Assembly (NCBI RefSeq): GCF_020283565.1
Contig: NC_060064.1
Location: forward strand, 15,644,337 to 15,708,336
Source: Trifolium pratense
Lineage: Eukaryota > Streptophyta > Magnoliopsida > Fabales > Fabaceae
DNA length: 64,000 nucleotides
Direction of reading: 5' to 3'
Shown: positions 35,514 to 46,005 of the stretch, in pieces
Layout: every line of letters begins with the position of its first letter
Numbering within the stretch: the stretch's first letter is position 1
Position numbers and translations under genes: made by a program
Notes under the pieces: model-generated
What the model was told of the DNA's origin: nothing
Database searches by the model: none
What the model saw: the letters and a program-made list of their open reading frames with translations, nothing else

Positions 35514-35521
35514 TATTTATA
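35514..35521 (-). promoter_or_regulatory. TATA box of GW1
   Basis: CCTATAAATACAGAGACAAG on the minus strand, about 290 bp before the ATG. It is conserved at the same place in GW2 and GW3, which makes it a credible core promoter. Confidence 0.65.
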
Positions 35522-35539
35522 GGACATTTTGTTTTTAAC

Positions 35540-36024
35540 TTTTTTGAGTAAATAGGAAACTTTATTCTTTAAATGGTAAGCATGGGTTAATTATAGTATA
35601 ATAGTAACTCACTTTTGCAAATTTACAAATTTATTTTTGAAAAAAAATGCATTTATGAATTTCTAAATGGATTTGGTTAAGTGTATGTAGCCATTATATT
35701 ATATATTATTACATTATTTATGAAAAAAATTGCATTTATGAATTTATAAATTATTAATTAAAGGATTTGTTTATCAATTATTAATTAATGGATATGATTT
35801 AAGTGATGTAACCATTATTATATATATTATTGCAAATATTTATCAACAATTAATTAGAATGAATTAATCAAAGTGGTAAAATATTTAACCCTTTAAATAA
35901 TTGTTCATGATCAATCTTTGAGTCTTGTATATAAAAAAAAATTGGTTAATATTATTTTTCTATGAAAACGAAATCTTTCCTTATCATATATAAATATAAT
36001 AAAATAATAATGTTCTTATCTTGT
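35540..36024. other. Upstream of GW1, AT-rich
   Basis: AT-rich DNA with two near-copies of GAATTTATAAATTATTAATT. The first about 200 bp resemble the GW3 upstream region (about 48940-49110). No gene. Confidence 0.4.
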
Positions 36025-36157
36025 CCAGTGAGCTTAGTTCAGTTGGTAGGAACATCAACATTTTATATGCAGAAGTCGGTGTTCGAACCCCTGACACTCC
36101 ACTTATCCATTTTTAAAGGTGAAATTTCAAGCCACTAGACTACCTGACCAAAAAAAT
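36025..36157 (+). mobile_element. tRNA-derived SINE
   Basis: A-box TTAGTTCAGTTGGTAGG and B-box GTGTTCGAACCCC are about 40 bp apart, followed by CACTCCACTTATCC, GCCACTAGACTACCTGACC and an A-run. Imperfect flanking repeats (GTTCTTATCTT and GTTCTTTTCTC) look like an aged target-site duplication. Fragments of the family are at 3076-3205 and 10985-11075. Confidence 0.75.
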
Positions 36158-37002
36158 AGTTCTTTTCTCTTTAAAAAATATTAGTGAAAAACTGAAAATA
36201 TTAATGTAGATTCATTGCACCAAAAAAATAAATATTAATAATGTATTCAAGCTGTCAAAAAAATAAAATAATAATGTATTAATTTTTCTTTATGTAATTT
36301 CTATCTTTTCATTTTCTTTTTAGAAAATCTTTAATTTCTCCCTCTTTCACTTTTTATTTTTTATTGGTTCTCTTTCATCAACTTTTTGATACATTTTCGT
36401 ATGGAAACAAATTCCCCATCGTTTAATAATTTTGAACGTACGGTTGCCTCAGTTCATATTTTCTATTTTTTTCCATTTGTAGATTAATTTTTTATCATTA
36501 TTTAAAAAAAAAAATTGATAGAGATTATTTTAATATTTTTGAACGTACGGGTTACCTCAGTTCATATTTTCTATCTTTTTTCATTAAGATTTTTATTTTA
36601 ACTACAAGCTTGTCTGTGTCTATTATGTAAATTTATGTAAAAATAAATAAATAAAAAAATTAAGGCTATTGTTGATATTATGAAAAGTTCACACCAAAAT
36701 ATTTGTATCCTCTTTATATATAAGTATAGATAACATATTATGATATCATTTATTTGTTTAGTCGTAATTTAAAAGACTGGCAATCAAGTTGTCAAAGAAA
36801 AAACGAAAGTAGTAACATATGTTATATTATTTTTTAATATTTCATTTAACAAATATTAAATTAAAATAAATAATTTAATATTCTCAAAATATAAATAGCA
36901 TTTGAGTAAAAAAAATTACAAAACATTTGAGTTAAATTTTAATTGTCATCGTAGAGTAAAAAATAATATTTACGAAACATTTGAGTTAAATTTTAATACA
37001 AT
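36158..37002. other. Intergenic, no gene
   Basis: AT-rich. A segment with TTGAACGTACGG and CCTCAGTTCATATTTTCTAT occurs twice (about 36430 and 36540). ACATTTGAGTTAAATTTTAA also occurs twice (about 36922 and 36977). Function unknown. Confidence 0.35.
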
Positions 37003-37015
37003 GTCATTGTATAAA

Positions 37016-37204
37016 CCCATGAGTGCTTAGACGAGAGATGACACGTGTCTCTTCTAATTTAACTAAGATCTTGACTTTGACATACATCAATGTTAAAACT
37101 TTTAGAGAGAGTTTGCTGCTCATTTGGCTCTCACAAGGTTCGAGGGAATCAGTCTATGCAATTGCGAGCAAAGGTTACTCGGTTCACACAATAAAAAAAA
37201 AAAA
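37016..37204 (+). mobile_element. Short retroposon with A-tail and 13-bp TSD
   Basis: A 189-bp insert ending in a 12-base-plus A-run is flanked by a perfect 13-bp direct repeat, GTCATTGTATAAA, at 37003-37015 and 37205-37217. Inside is a B-box-like GGTTCGAGG (about 37138) but no canonical A-box at tRNA spacing. The structure is that of LINE-mobilised DNA. Family not recognised. Confidence 0.75.
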
Positions 37205-37217
37205 GTCATTGTATAAA

Positions 37218-38149
37218 GTGTTAAAGAGCAAAATATATTCTAGACAATATCTCATTCACCTAGTATTTTGATGATAACAAACACTTAATAAAAGGAACAA
37301 TTTATCAAACTATGTGTTCTCGTATGTAAGTATAAGAAACATTATAAAAGTACTATCAAGTAAATTCTTATGACCCTCTACATAATAGGATTTTAGATGA
37401 TCCTTTGGACAAACACACTAAAAGAAAAAGAAGTATAAGTCAAGAAGATGTTCTTCTTTTGGACGCTGAACCAAGACTTCAACAAAAAGACAAAGAACAT
37501 AGATGATATGGATCATGATCCTCTCTATGCTGCAAATGAAGACAAGTAATCAAAGTCTGCATTGTGTTCATTATCTGAACAAAACACTAAAGACTACAAG
37601 TGAAAATTATGTTCATTTGTAACTTCACCAACAATCATCTGTGGTACAGATGATCGTCTCATTCTCTGGACAACATACAAGACAAGAAAGTCACATTCAA
37701 TATTTCATCATCCTCGGATAGTTGTTGAAAACTTTCATCCTCCATGCTGATTCATCTATAATTTGGCAAAATGATTCAAAGAAAAGGAAAAATATCCGAT
37801 GATCAAAGAAATTATCCTATAGTAGATGATGTTTCCTTCTAACAATCATATCACCCAAATCTTGGATAGTATATGAGCGTGATCCTGTGACAATGACACA
37901 TGCATCAGCTGCACAAAACGACAAATAGAGTACGAGGTACTCTCACTGGTGTCATGTATAAGCAAAAAATAATCTTTTAGATTTATTGAAAAAGTAATGT
38001 ATGTAGTATACAATATAGTAAAAAAAAAGAGAATGTTTGAAAAAAAAAAGAATGATTGTTGCAAGAAGTGAAGATAGTTTAAACAAAGATAATGTTTTAC
38101 TTGTTTAGTGGAATAAAAAGAAGTCTAACACTATAGTTCAGTCATTTTG
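37218..38149. other. Intergenic, retrotransposon-like, no gene
   Basis: It starts TTTTGATGATAACAAACACT, a phrase common near the 3' end of plant LTR elements. It continues with GATCATGATCC and ACAGATGATCGTC, with no open domain. Too degraded to classify. Confidence 0.3.
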
Positions 38150-38995
38150 ACAAAAAATCATCAAATGGACCCAGAAAACATAACAATCTACCTTGAGAAT
38201 TTAGGCAGTTCATCATTTACATTGCACTCCTGTAATTGGACTAAAGAATACAATATATTTCCTATATACACAACAAGGTTTCAAATGGTTTTACAGTACT
38301 CCACACCTACATACATCCAAAGGGCTTCACATAGTCACATACTTCACAAAGTTTTTTAATCACATTAAGTCTGCAGTTTGGCGTAGATCATCCATGGTAC
38401 AATAATACAGTAAATATTTCCTGCATACACAACAAGCTTTCAAATGGCTTTCACATAGTCACATTATAGCAGCTGAAAATTCCTGTAACTTAATGCTGTT
38501 TCCTCATCTATAGAGTGGTTTGTGAATATGATTGCAAAGTTTTTTAATCACATTAAGTCTGCAGTTTGGCATAGATCATCGATGATCCTGAAAATTTGGA
38601 GGTTTACCGAATTTTTAAAGATAAAGTTTTTTCATGTCCATAACTAACTTGTCACAAATACTTTTATTTTTAGCCAAAAATAGCTTAACAGCTAGCTTCT
38701 CTACTACTAAAAGCCTCTTCTTCAATAAAGTAGTTTTCATCATCTTTCATAATTATGAGTCCATGTTCACAAGCCAAATCAAAGACCTCAGAATCCTTCT
38801 CTCTTTTACTTCTTCCCTACCAAAACCCTCAAATTTTATGAAATGATCCAAAGCAATATAAAAAATAGTAAGACTATAAAGAAAGTTAATCTAAATAATC
38901 GGATGGAAGCTTGCTACTGCTGCAGTCGGACTATAAAGCATGGACACAGACAAAAAAACACACCCCAAAAGTTTATGAAAAAAAGAAAATAATTG
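38150..38995 (-). pseudogene. RecA remnant 1 (3' exon and flank)
   Basis: 38150-38620 matches the 3' flank of the intact RecA gene (about 51075-51475). 38626-38800 is the end of its last exon, with [13 protein letters not shown] coding damaged by insertions. It then jumps to intron sequence equal to 52585-52720 and to intron-3 sequence equal to about 53355-53428. The final base of homology, GTGC at about 38996, abuts GW2 downstream DNA. All domain exons are gone. Confidence 0.75.
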
Positions 38996-39333
38996 TGCAT
39001 AAAGGAGCAAAGATCATCAAGGAGACAGGAATTAAACAATTTAGCTTCATTTAATAGTAATTGCTTATTTCATATTTCAATAATACCGGCCAGTACTAAT
39101 GCACCGGATTATCTGTCACCGCAAAAATATTTTTTAACTACAAACACCAATACACCATAAATCCATGTGATGAATGTAACAAAAAAGGAAAAGTCATAAT
39201 TCTTATATTGATATAATATCACATATCTAATAACTAGATAACAAAACTTATATCCTCAGCTACTTTCACAAAACTGACCCTTTAGCAGCATCATAGGAGT
39301 CTTTGCTTGCAGTCCAAGGCATTTGATGTTGAT

Positions 39334-41455
39334 TTACCATGCACCAGAAGTAGCTACCTTGTCCGCATAACCGAAATTTCCCCTCCTTCCTCCGCCACTT
39401 CCACCATTTCCTCTTCTTCCTCTATTCATCTGATAATCATTAGCGCCATGATGACATCCAGGGTTCTTAGACCATGACATGTTTTCTCTGTTGTTTTCTC
39501 TCTTTCTGTTATAGCCATCCCATGTTCCCCAATTTCCACTCCCATCATTTCTTCCTTGATACTTGTCATGCACGCCACCACCATACTGCTCCTTCTGATT
39601 CCATCCCTGATAACCACTCTGACCAGTTTGCCACCATCCATAATCTTTTGCATGTTCATCAATGGGAGCATGATACTGTTGTTCCCAAGAGTTTGTTTCA
39701 ATATTTTCATGTTGGTTTGATTCCCATCCATTGGCAGCATAATTTGGTTCGGAAGGCTTTGTTACTTCTTCGTCCCCCCATCCGGTAGGTCCCCATCCTG
39801 GACCAGTAAAGGACTGATTCAAGAGGAAAGAACTAGTGAGAATCACAGCCTCCTCAGTTTTTGTTGGTTGAGAAGACTTTGTTACTTCTTTTTCTTCTTC
39901 GTCCCCCCATCCGGTAGGTGCCGGCCATCCTGGACCAGAAAAGGACTGATTCAAGAGTAGAGAACTGCCGAGAATCACAGGCTCCTCAGTTTTTTGTTCC
40001 ATGTTGCGGCGGGCCTCTGCTTCTTTATCCAGATCTAGATAAAGTTCAGGATCAACAGTTGCATTCCAATCTACATCGTCGATGTAAATGTTAGGATCAG
40101 GCAATGATATGTCACAGGCAAAGCCGTTGAACTCGGCCCAAAACCTGTTTTTTGCATCGTCAAATGCTTCTTTGACAGCAGAGTCGTCCCAGTTTACCAC
40201 ATTGGGATGCATATACATATACCTCTTGCATTCTACTACATTTCGCCATGGAACTGAGCCAACTGAATAACAAAACTTCTTCTCCCACGGAGGCACTGTT
40301 GAAATGCTTTTAGCTGTGAACCAAGAGAAATAAATGGAATCAATTGATAATTTAAGGGATAACCTATTATATGCCAAGATAGCATGACACTAAAATGTAA
40401 TTATAACATATATATTGAATAAATACTTATATATTGAATTGCCAAATCTAGACAGCTTTAGTTCAAAATCCGAAACAAACTGAATTTTTACATAGCGGGA
40501 AGTACTAAAGATCAACCTCCATTTCAACAATTGAATGAGGTAGGGATAATTTAAATATGCTTCTAAAAGATGTAATTAGTAGATACGTAGACAATTTCAA
40601 TTTAAAACATGACAAATGCATGGCCAAAATCAGGACATGTTAAGATCAAATATAAACAAAATGAAAACAGTTCATGTGCAAAAGATAGACTAATGGAAGG
40701 AAATTTAGCTGCTTGTAAGGTTCACCAGAGATAGGATTTTGTTCACAATATGCCGCCAAAAGTTTTTTTTTTTTTTTTGACTACCAAAAGATTTGATTTT
40801 AGATATTCAATTAGAATTATTACAACCATAGCCAGTATTAATTCAAAGCACAACATAATCTGCAAAAGATCAAATCAAACAGAAACTTAGTTATCTATCA
40901 TCACTGTCAATTTCAATAATTGAACAACGTAGGGACCAACCAACCACCTGATGAACATACAAAACACCAACAACAACAAGAAATTACAACCTACCAACCA
41001 AAAAAATGACAACATTTCATTCATATCCTTAGTGACACTCCCTTCAATTATTGAACCTAAACCCTACATCATCATATTTTACAACCCCACCTTGCCCTTA
41101 TCAGGTGACACATACAAAATTATTCACAAATATCAAAAATTGTGATGCAAATTCATTTTAAAACCTTGATCATCATGATATGTATAACAATTCTACCACT
41201 GACCCAATTTTTCTAGCATGACAAAAAACAAATTAAAAGAAAATATAAAGTGAAAGATGAGTACTAATGAGTAATCCATGCAAAAACTGAAAATTGAACA
41301 AAAGTAACAAATGTAATTAAGAGAAAGATGAGTACTAACATACCTACAGGCACAGGTGGTTTTGGCAAAGGTGGTTTTCCATTAAAGGATGGGGATTGCC
41401 ACTGACCCACCTGAGAATTTTGATTGTTCCCTTTGTTTTTGGTCCAATTAGGCAT
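39334..41455 (-). CDS. Trp/Gly-rich GW-repeat protein, copy GW2 (unknown function)
   Basis: Exon 1 is 41455-41344 (donor GGTATGT) and exon 2 is 40313-39334 (acceptor TTCACAG). They join in phase 1, giving 363 residues. Architecture is as in GW1: MPNWTKNKG head, PPWEKKFC..GSVPWRNVV core, DDVDWNATVDPELYLDL, then two repeats containing GPGWPAPTGWGDEEE and GPGWGPTGWGDEE, then a Gly/Asn/Trp-rich tail ending ATSGAW. It differs from GW3 mainly by substitutions and by a shorter GWNQ run. It is open throughout and preceded by the conserved TATA box. It lies between the two RecA remnants. Function unknown. Confidence 0.75.
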
Positions 41456-41790
41456 TTCAAGAACCAAAAGAGAATGACCCAGAAGAGAATAAACACAATT
41501 GAAGAAAAAATTAACAAACTTTGGGAAAAGGGACAATCAGAGACAGAGATTTCAGAAAGAAAGAGAGAAACTTTGTGTGTTAGGAAAGTAACAGAAAAAG
41601 AAAGAAAACAAAAAGCGGTGGTGGAAGAAGAAGATTGTGGAATCAGAGAAAGAACGTGATGATGATTTGGACAGAAGAGGAAGATGAAGAGTTACGAGGT
41701 TTGTTTGTTTGTTTGTTCTTGGTTGCTTAAACAAAAGAAAGAGAAAGAGAAAGAGAGAGATATCCTTTGGCATTGTACTTGTTGTCTCTG

Positions 41791-41798
41791 TATTTATA
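41791..41798 (-). promoter_or_regulatory. TATA box of GW2
   Basis: CCTATAAATACAGAGACAAC on the minus strand, about 335 bp before the ATG. A GA-rich leader (AGAGAAAGAGAAAG complement) lies between it and the start. Confidence 0.6.
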
Positions 41799-42404
41799 GG
41801 ATAGGATATTGGTTTTTTTTTTTTTTTTTACTTTTCTTTTGTCTTTTTTCTTTTTCTTTTGCTTGTTTTCTTTATTCACACATTTACTACTTTTATGAGT
41901 AAAAATAGGAAAGTTTGTTCTCTAAATGGGAGTAACCATGGGTTAAAATAGTACTTTTTCTTTTTTAGTATTTTTTATTTTTTTTTTGCATATAGTAACA
42001 AATTTATTTATGAAAAATAAAAGAATTTATGAATTTATGAAGTATATTACTTAGGTCCGGTTTGGATTATTTTATTTTTTTTTACGAATCGATTTGGATT
42101 AGTTATTGGATCAAACTTATATACAGTTCCATATACACAATTCTTACTGTACTAGATACATGGAGGTAGTTATTTTTATATAAAAAAAAAATTATTTTAT
42201 TTTTTAAAATTAACATCCGATCTTGTTTCTGGATTGAGTAGAAAAGGGATATATGAAGTTCGTTCTGTTCCTCTGTGCATCTCTGTGATGGGTAAAAAAA
42301 TATAAAAAAAATACATTTTTGTGAGAGAAACAGGAAAAACTCACATAAAGAAATGCATATAAGTTTTTTCCTTAGTTATTTTACACTTAATATACTTATA
42401 TGGG
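41799..42404. other. Upstream of GW2, AT-rich
   Basis: A T-rich tract sits at 41814-41835. The rest is AT-rich with no gene or clear element. Confidence 0.35.
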
Positions 42405-42590
42405 TCATGTTAAACTGTGCATCCGGTGCACTTGTTAAACACACTAAAAATAGAAATAAAACATAAAGTTAATATTGATAAAAACAACTTTTTACACTTT
42501 CAATGCATTGAATGCACGAGTTTCAAGATAAAATTTTCTTATTTATGTGTTTAACTGGTGCACCGGATACACTATTTAACATTTTCGATT
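42405..42590. mobile_element. Short foldback MITE, GGGTCATG family, copy 2
   Basis: Ends GGGTCATGTTAAACTGTGCA and, inverted, AAAATGTTAAATAGTGTATC. The interior GCATTGAATGCACGAG is shared with 4035-4216. Confidence 0.68.
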
Positions 42591-42850
42591 ACCTAAATTT
42601 ATCTACTTATATAAGTATATTAGTGTTTCAGTAAACTAATAAAATCTGTTTTATCATAATTTTATTACTAATACTTGTATTATTAGGCTTAACATACGGT
42701 CTATGGAAAAATAAATCTCATATGTTCCATTCTATACAATATTATTGTATTTTTAAAAAAATCTTTTTTTAATTAATTTTAAATTATCTTCTTATTATTA
42801 TACAATTATTTTTAGGTGGAAGGGCGGGGATATTTTTTTTTTCATTTTTA

Positions 42851-43242
42851 AATGGGTTAAATATGTTTTTAGTCCCAGCATTTTGGCGAACTTCTAAAAA
42901 AAACCCTATATTTTTTTATTATGTTTTTGGTCCTTACATTTTTTATGTTTCTAATATTGGTCCATACTGTGAAATTTTGGTTGACTAGACAGACGAAAAA
43001 TGTCACATAAATACCACATAGACTCATTTAATGTTTACTCTTTGTGTGTCCACATCATAAAATGAGTCTATGTGACATCTATGTAGCATTTTCGTCAGTT
43101 CAGTCGACCGAAATTTCACAATAGGGACCAATGTTAGAAATGGCAAAAACATGAGACTAAAAATGTAATATAAAAAAACGTAGGGACTATTTTTAGAAAT
43201 CTACCAAAATGTAGGGACTAACAACATTTTTAACCTTTTTTA
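42851..43242. mobile_element. Foldback MITE, GGGTTAAATAT family, copy 2
   Basis: The left end GGGTTAAATATGTTTTTAGT is matched on the right by inverted AGGTTAAAAATGTTGTTAGT. Internal ATGTCACATAAATACCACAT is mirrored by ATGTGACATCTATGTAGCAT. Same family as 2660-3055. Confidence 0.72.
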
Positions 43243-43859
43243 AAATGATTGAAGTATTATGTGACTATACATCTTCGATTATTTTTAAAAATATTTTTTA
43301 GTATTTTATTGTATAAACGAAATGACAAATTATTAAAAATTTACACACGAATGTTGGTTCTGCTCCACCCTAAGGAATCTAGACCTCTATATCCTTTGAT
43401 GTCGGCATAGCGACTAATTGGTTCCCAGTGGTAAGGGAAAGATTAGTGGTGAGAGAGTTGGCTCCTGTATCCATTAGAGTATCTATCACAGTAAGTGTTG
43501 TATTAACGCTTAGAAAATAAAAATAAAAATTAGTGTTGCATTGGTAAGACATCATTTACTAATCTTAGTCTTCCCATTGGTGGTAACCTTATAATCAAAT
43601 CTCATTTCACTACTTAATTAGAAGTGTCGCAACCTATCTGTGGGGATCCTCGTTTTCTCAAAGTTCCCGCATGTATAATTCCTACCATTGAACCTCTTTA
43701 AATCTTTTTTGTTGGGAGTGATGGTGGTGACTGGTGAGGCTCTTATGGTACATTGTGTTAATTGGGATAAGTTGTGCTCAGACTGGAGTTAGGGAGCCCA
43801 TGTGTTCAGAGGGTTAAGGAATTCAATATATCACGATTAGGTAATGTTTGAGGTTATTT
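43243..43859. other. Intergenic, no gene
   Basis: A GC-richer stretch (43370-43860) reads like decayed coding DNA, probably continuous with the LINE fragment that follows. No frame stays open. Confidence 0.3.
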
Positions 43860-44110
43860 TAAGACGAGGAAGGGGTTGTGCAAGCGTGTTCTAGAGGAAA
43901 AAAATGGGATGGATGATGGCAGTATTAGCGATGGAGGGAATAAGGCCTCAGAGTGGTGGAAGGATATCCGGATAATCAGAAGAGGGGCTTTTAATGGGAT
44001 CGCGTTGAAAATAGTTTGTTTTAGAATGATCCTTTGGTTAGAGGAAGCTACATTGCATAGTAGATTTCTGAGGTTGGCTGGTATAGCAGTTAAGGGGGTG
44101 GAATGTGGAG
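43860..44110 (+). pseudogene. LINE ORF2 C-terminal fragment
   Basis: The plus-strand frame reads LCKRVLEEKNG..ASEWWKDI and ends LHSRFLRLAGIA. This resembles the region after the reverse transcriptase of plant L1 ORF2 proteins (W..D....G, then RF.RL). It is frameshifted and joined directly to RecA flank DNA. Recognition is by pattern only. Confidence 0.45.
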
Positions 44111-44117
44111 GAAGGCT

Positions 44118-45675
44118 CAGTACTCCACACCTACATCCAAAGGGTTTCACATAGTCACATCATAGCAGCTGACAATTCTTGTAACTTAAATGCTATTTGC
44201 TCATCTATAGAGTGGTTGATGCCTATCTATTGAAGGCAATACTGATGCCTTGTGAATATGATTGACAAGTTTTTTAATCACATTAAGTCTGCAGTTTGGC
44301 TTAGATCATCGATGATCCAGAACATTCGGAGGTTTGCCAAATTTTTAAAGATAAAGTCTTTTCATGTCCATAACTAACTTGACACAAATACTTTTATTTT
44401 TAGCCAAAAATAGTTCAGCAGCTTCTCTACTACTAAAAGTAGTGTTCATCATCTTTCATAATTATGAGTCCATGTTCACAAGCCAAATCAAAGACATCTG
44501 AATCCTGCCTGATAGTACTTCAAATATATTCAAGAGTTCGCCATATCTTCAGTTTTGATTAATCTAATTCTTGAAAAGTCGCAAATGAACAGCTGCATAG
44601 AATCTCAAAGCATTTCCACCAAAAGTGACCTCTTCCATAGGTCCACGTCCCACAAATGCTTTTGGACTAAATCTAACCTGTATACAAGAGACGGTATCAA
44701 ATGATAAATCTAATGGTTCATTTGTATATTGTACAAATTGACAGTCAAATGATAACATGCACAATTTCAAGTAATCTGACTTTGACCTGATTAACAAAAA
44801 CTAGGAGGGTTTGGGAGCAGGATAATGAATAATTAATTTTCCGAAGTGCTTGAGTCATTATTTGCGAATGTAATTCTTGATTTGTGGCCACTCCCAATTG
44901 ATCAAGTTCACATTTTGGGACAAGAGAAGCAACCTGGAATGACAATCATCTTATGACAACACAGAGACATTTTACAAAAATGTTGGTTTTCCTAAACAAC
45001 TTAGAATGTAAATGGCTATGCACAATAACTTACACTATCAACCACAATCACATCTCCAGCTCCACTTTTTGTTAGTGTATCAACCATGCTAAACAAATTT
45101 TCAGCACAATCGGGATTTGAGATGAGAAGGTTTTTGGTATTTACACCCATTGACTCCACAAGTGAAAGGTCTAATGCACTTTCTACATCAAGATATGCCC
45201 AATATCCTGCAAAGTGCAAACAGAATGAATAGAATTTACTTACCTCACGGCCGAGCTCCAGATTACTACGGCCCCTTCCCCTAGGAACCAGAGGATTAAC
45301 ATGGAAAAAAACGAAAAGAATTTATAAAATTGACAGGAGACAAGTAGTTTACTGGGCATCTTGCATTAATAATTGAGTACTTACTTTCATATAATTGAGA
45401 AAGAAAAAAAAATTTATCTATATACAGTGAGATTTAAATGCTAACATACAAGAAGTCTGATATGTACCTCAAAGCATTTGAGCTTCTTTAATAATTTGAA
45501 GAGAACTGTTGGCTTACCAGCTGCTTCTCGTCCATAAATAACAACAATCCTACCCTAAAACATTCAAATGTGATGCACATTAAGGAAACTTGCATATATG
45601 TATTAAAGTAATTGTTGTATTATCTGTGTTTGTTTAGAGGCTAATTTATATACTAAGCTAATTCATCCTACATTC
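44118..45675 (-). pseudogene. RecA remnant 2 (exons 4-8, broken)
   Basis: Exon 4 (45554-45468) has 87 nt against 88 in the intact gene. The Walker A reads GREAAGKP instead of GREAAGKT, and the frame is lost after it. Exon 5 (about 45205-45050; [17 protein letters not shown]) and exon 6 (about 44936-44790; [23 protein letters not shown]) are well preserved. Exon 7 (about 44680-44572) reads EEVTFGG for EEVTCGG and then shifts. The first half of exon 8 is missing and its last part is rearranged (44340-44505). Exons 1-3 are absent. It cannot make an active ATPase. Confidence 0.85.
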
Positions 45676-46005
45676 AGACTATAAAGATAATGAAGAAGAC
45701 AAGAATTAAACAATTTAGCTTCATTTAATAGTAATTGCTTATTTCATATTTCAATAATACCAGTAATGCACCGGATTATCTGTCACCACGAAAAACATTT
45801 CTTAAAGTACAAACACAAATAGACCATAAATCCATGTGATGAATGTAAAAAAATAGAAAAACCCATAATTCTTATGTTGATATAATATCACATATCTAAT
45901 AACGAGATAACAAAACTTATATCCTCAACTACTTCCACAAAACTGACCCTTTATCAGCTTCATCATAGGAGTCTTTGCTTGCAGTCCAAGGTATTTGATC
46001 TTCAT

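Noticed and set aside
43854..44154. Overlapping open frames on both strands beside RecA remnant 2.
   Set aside because: The plus frame resembles the end of a LINE ORF2 and the minus frame is its shadow. Neither is a host gene.
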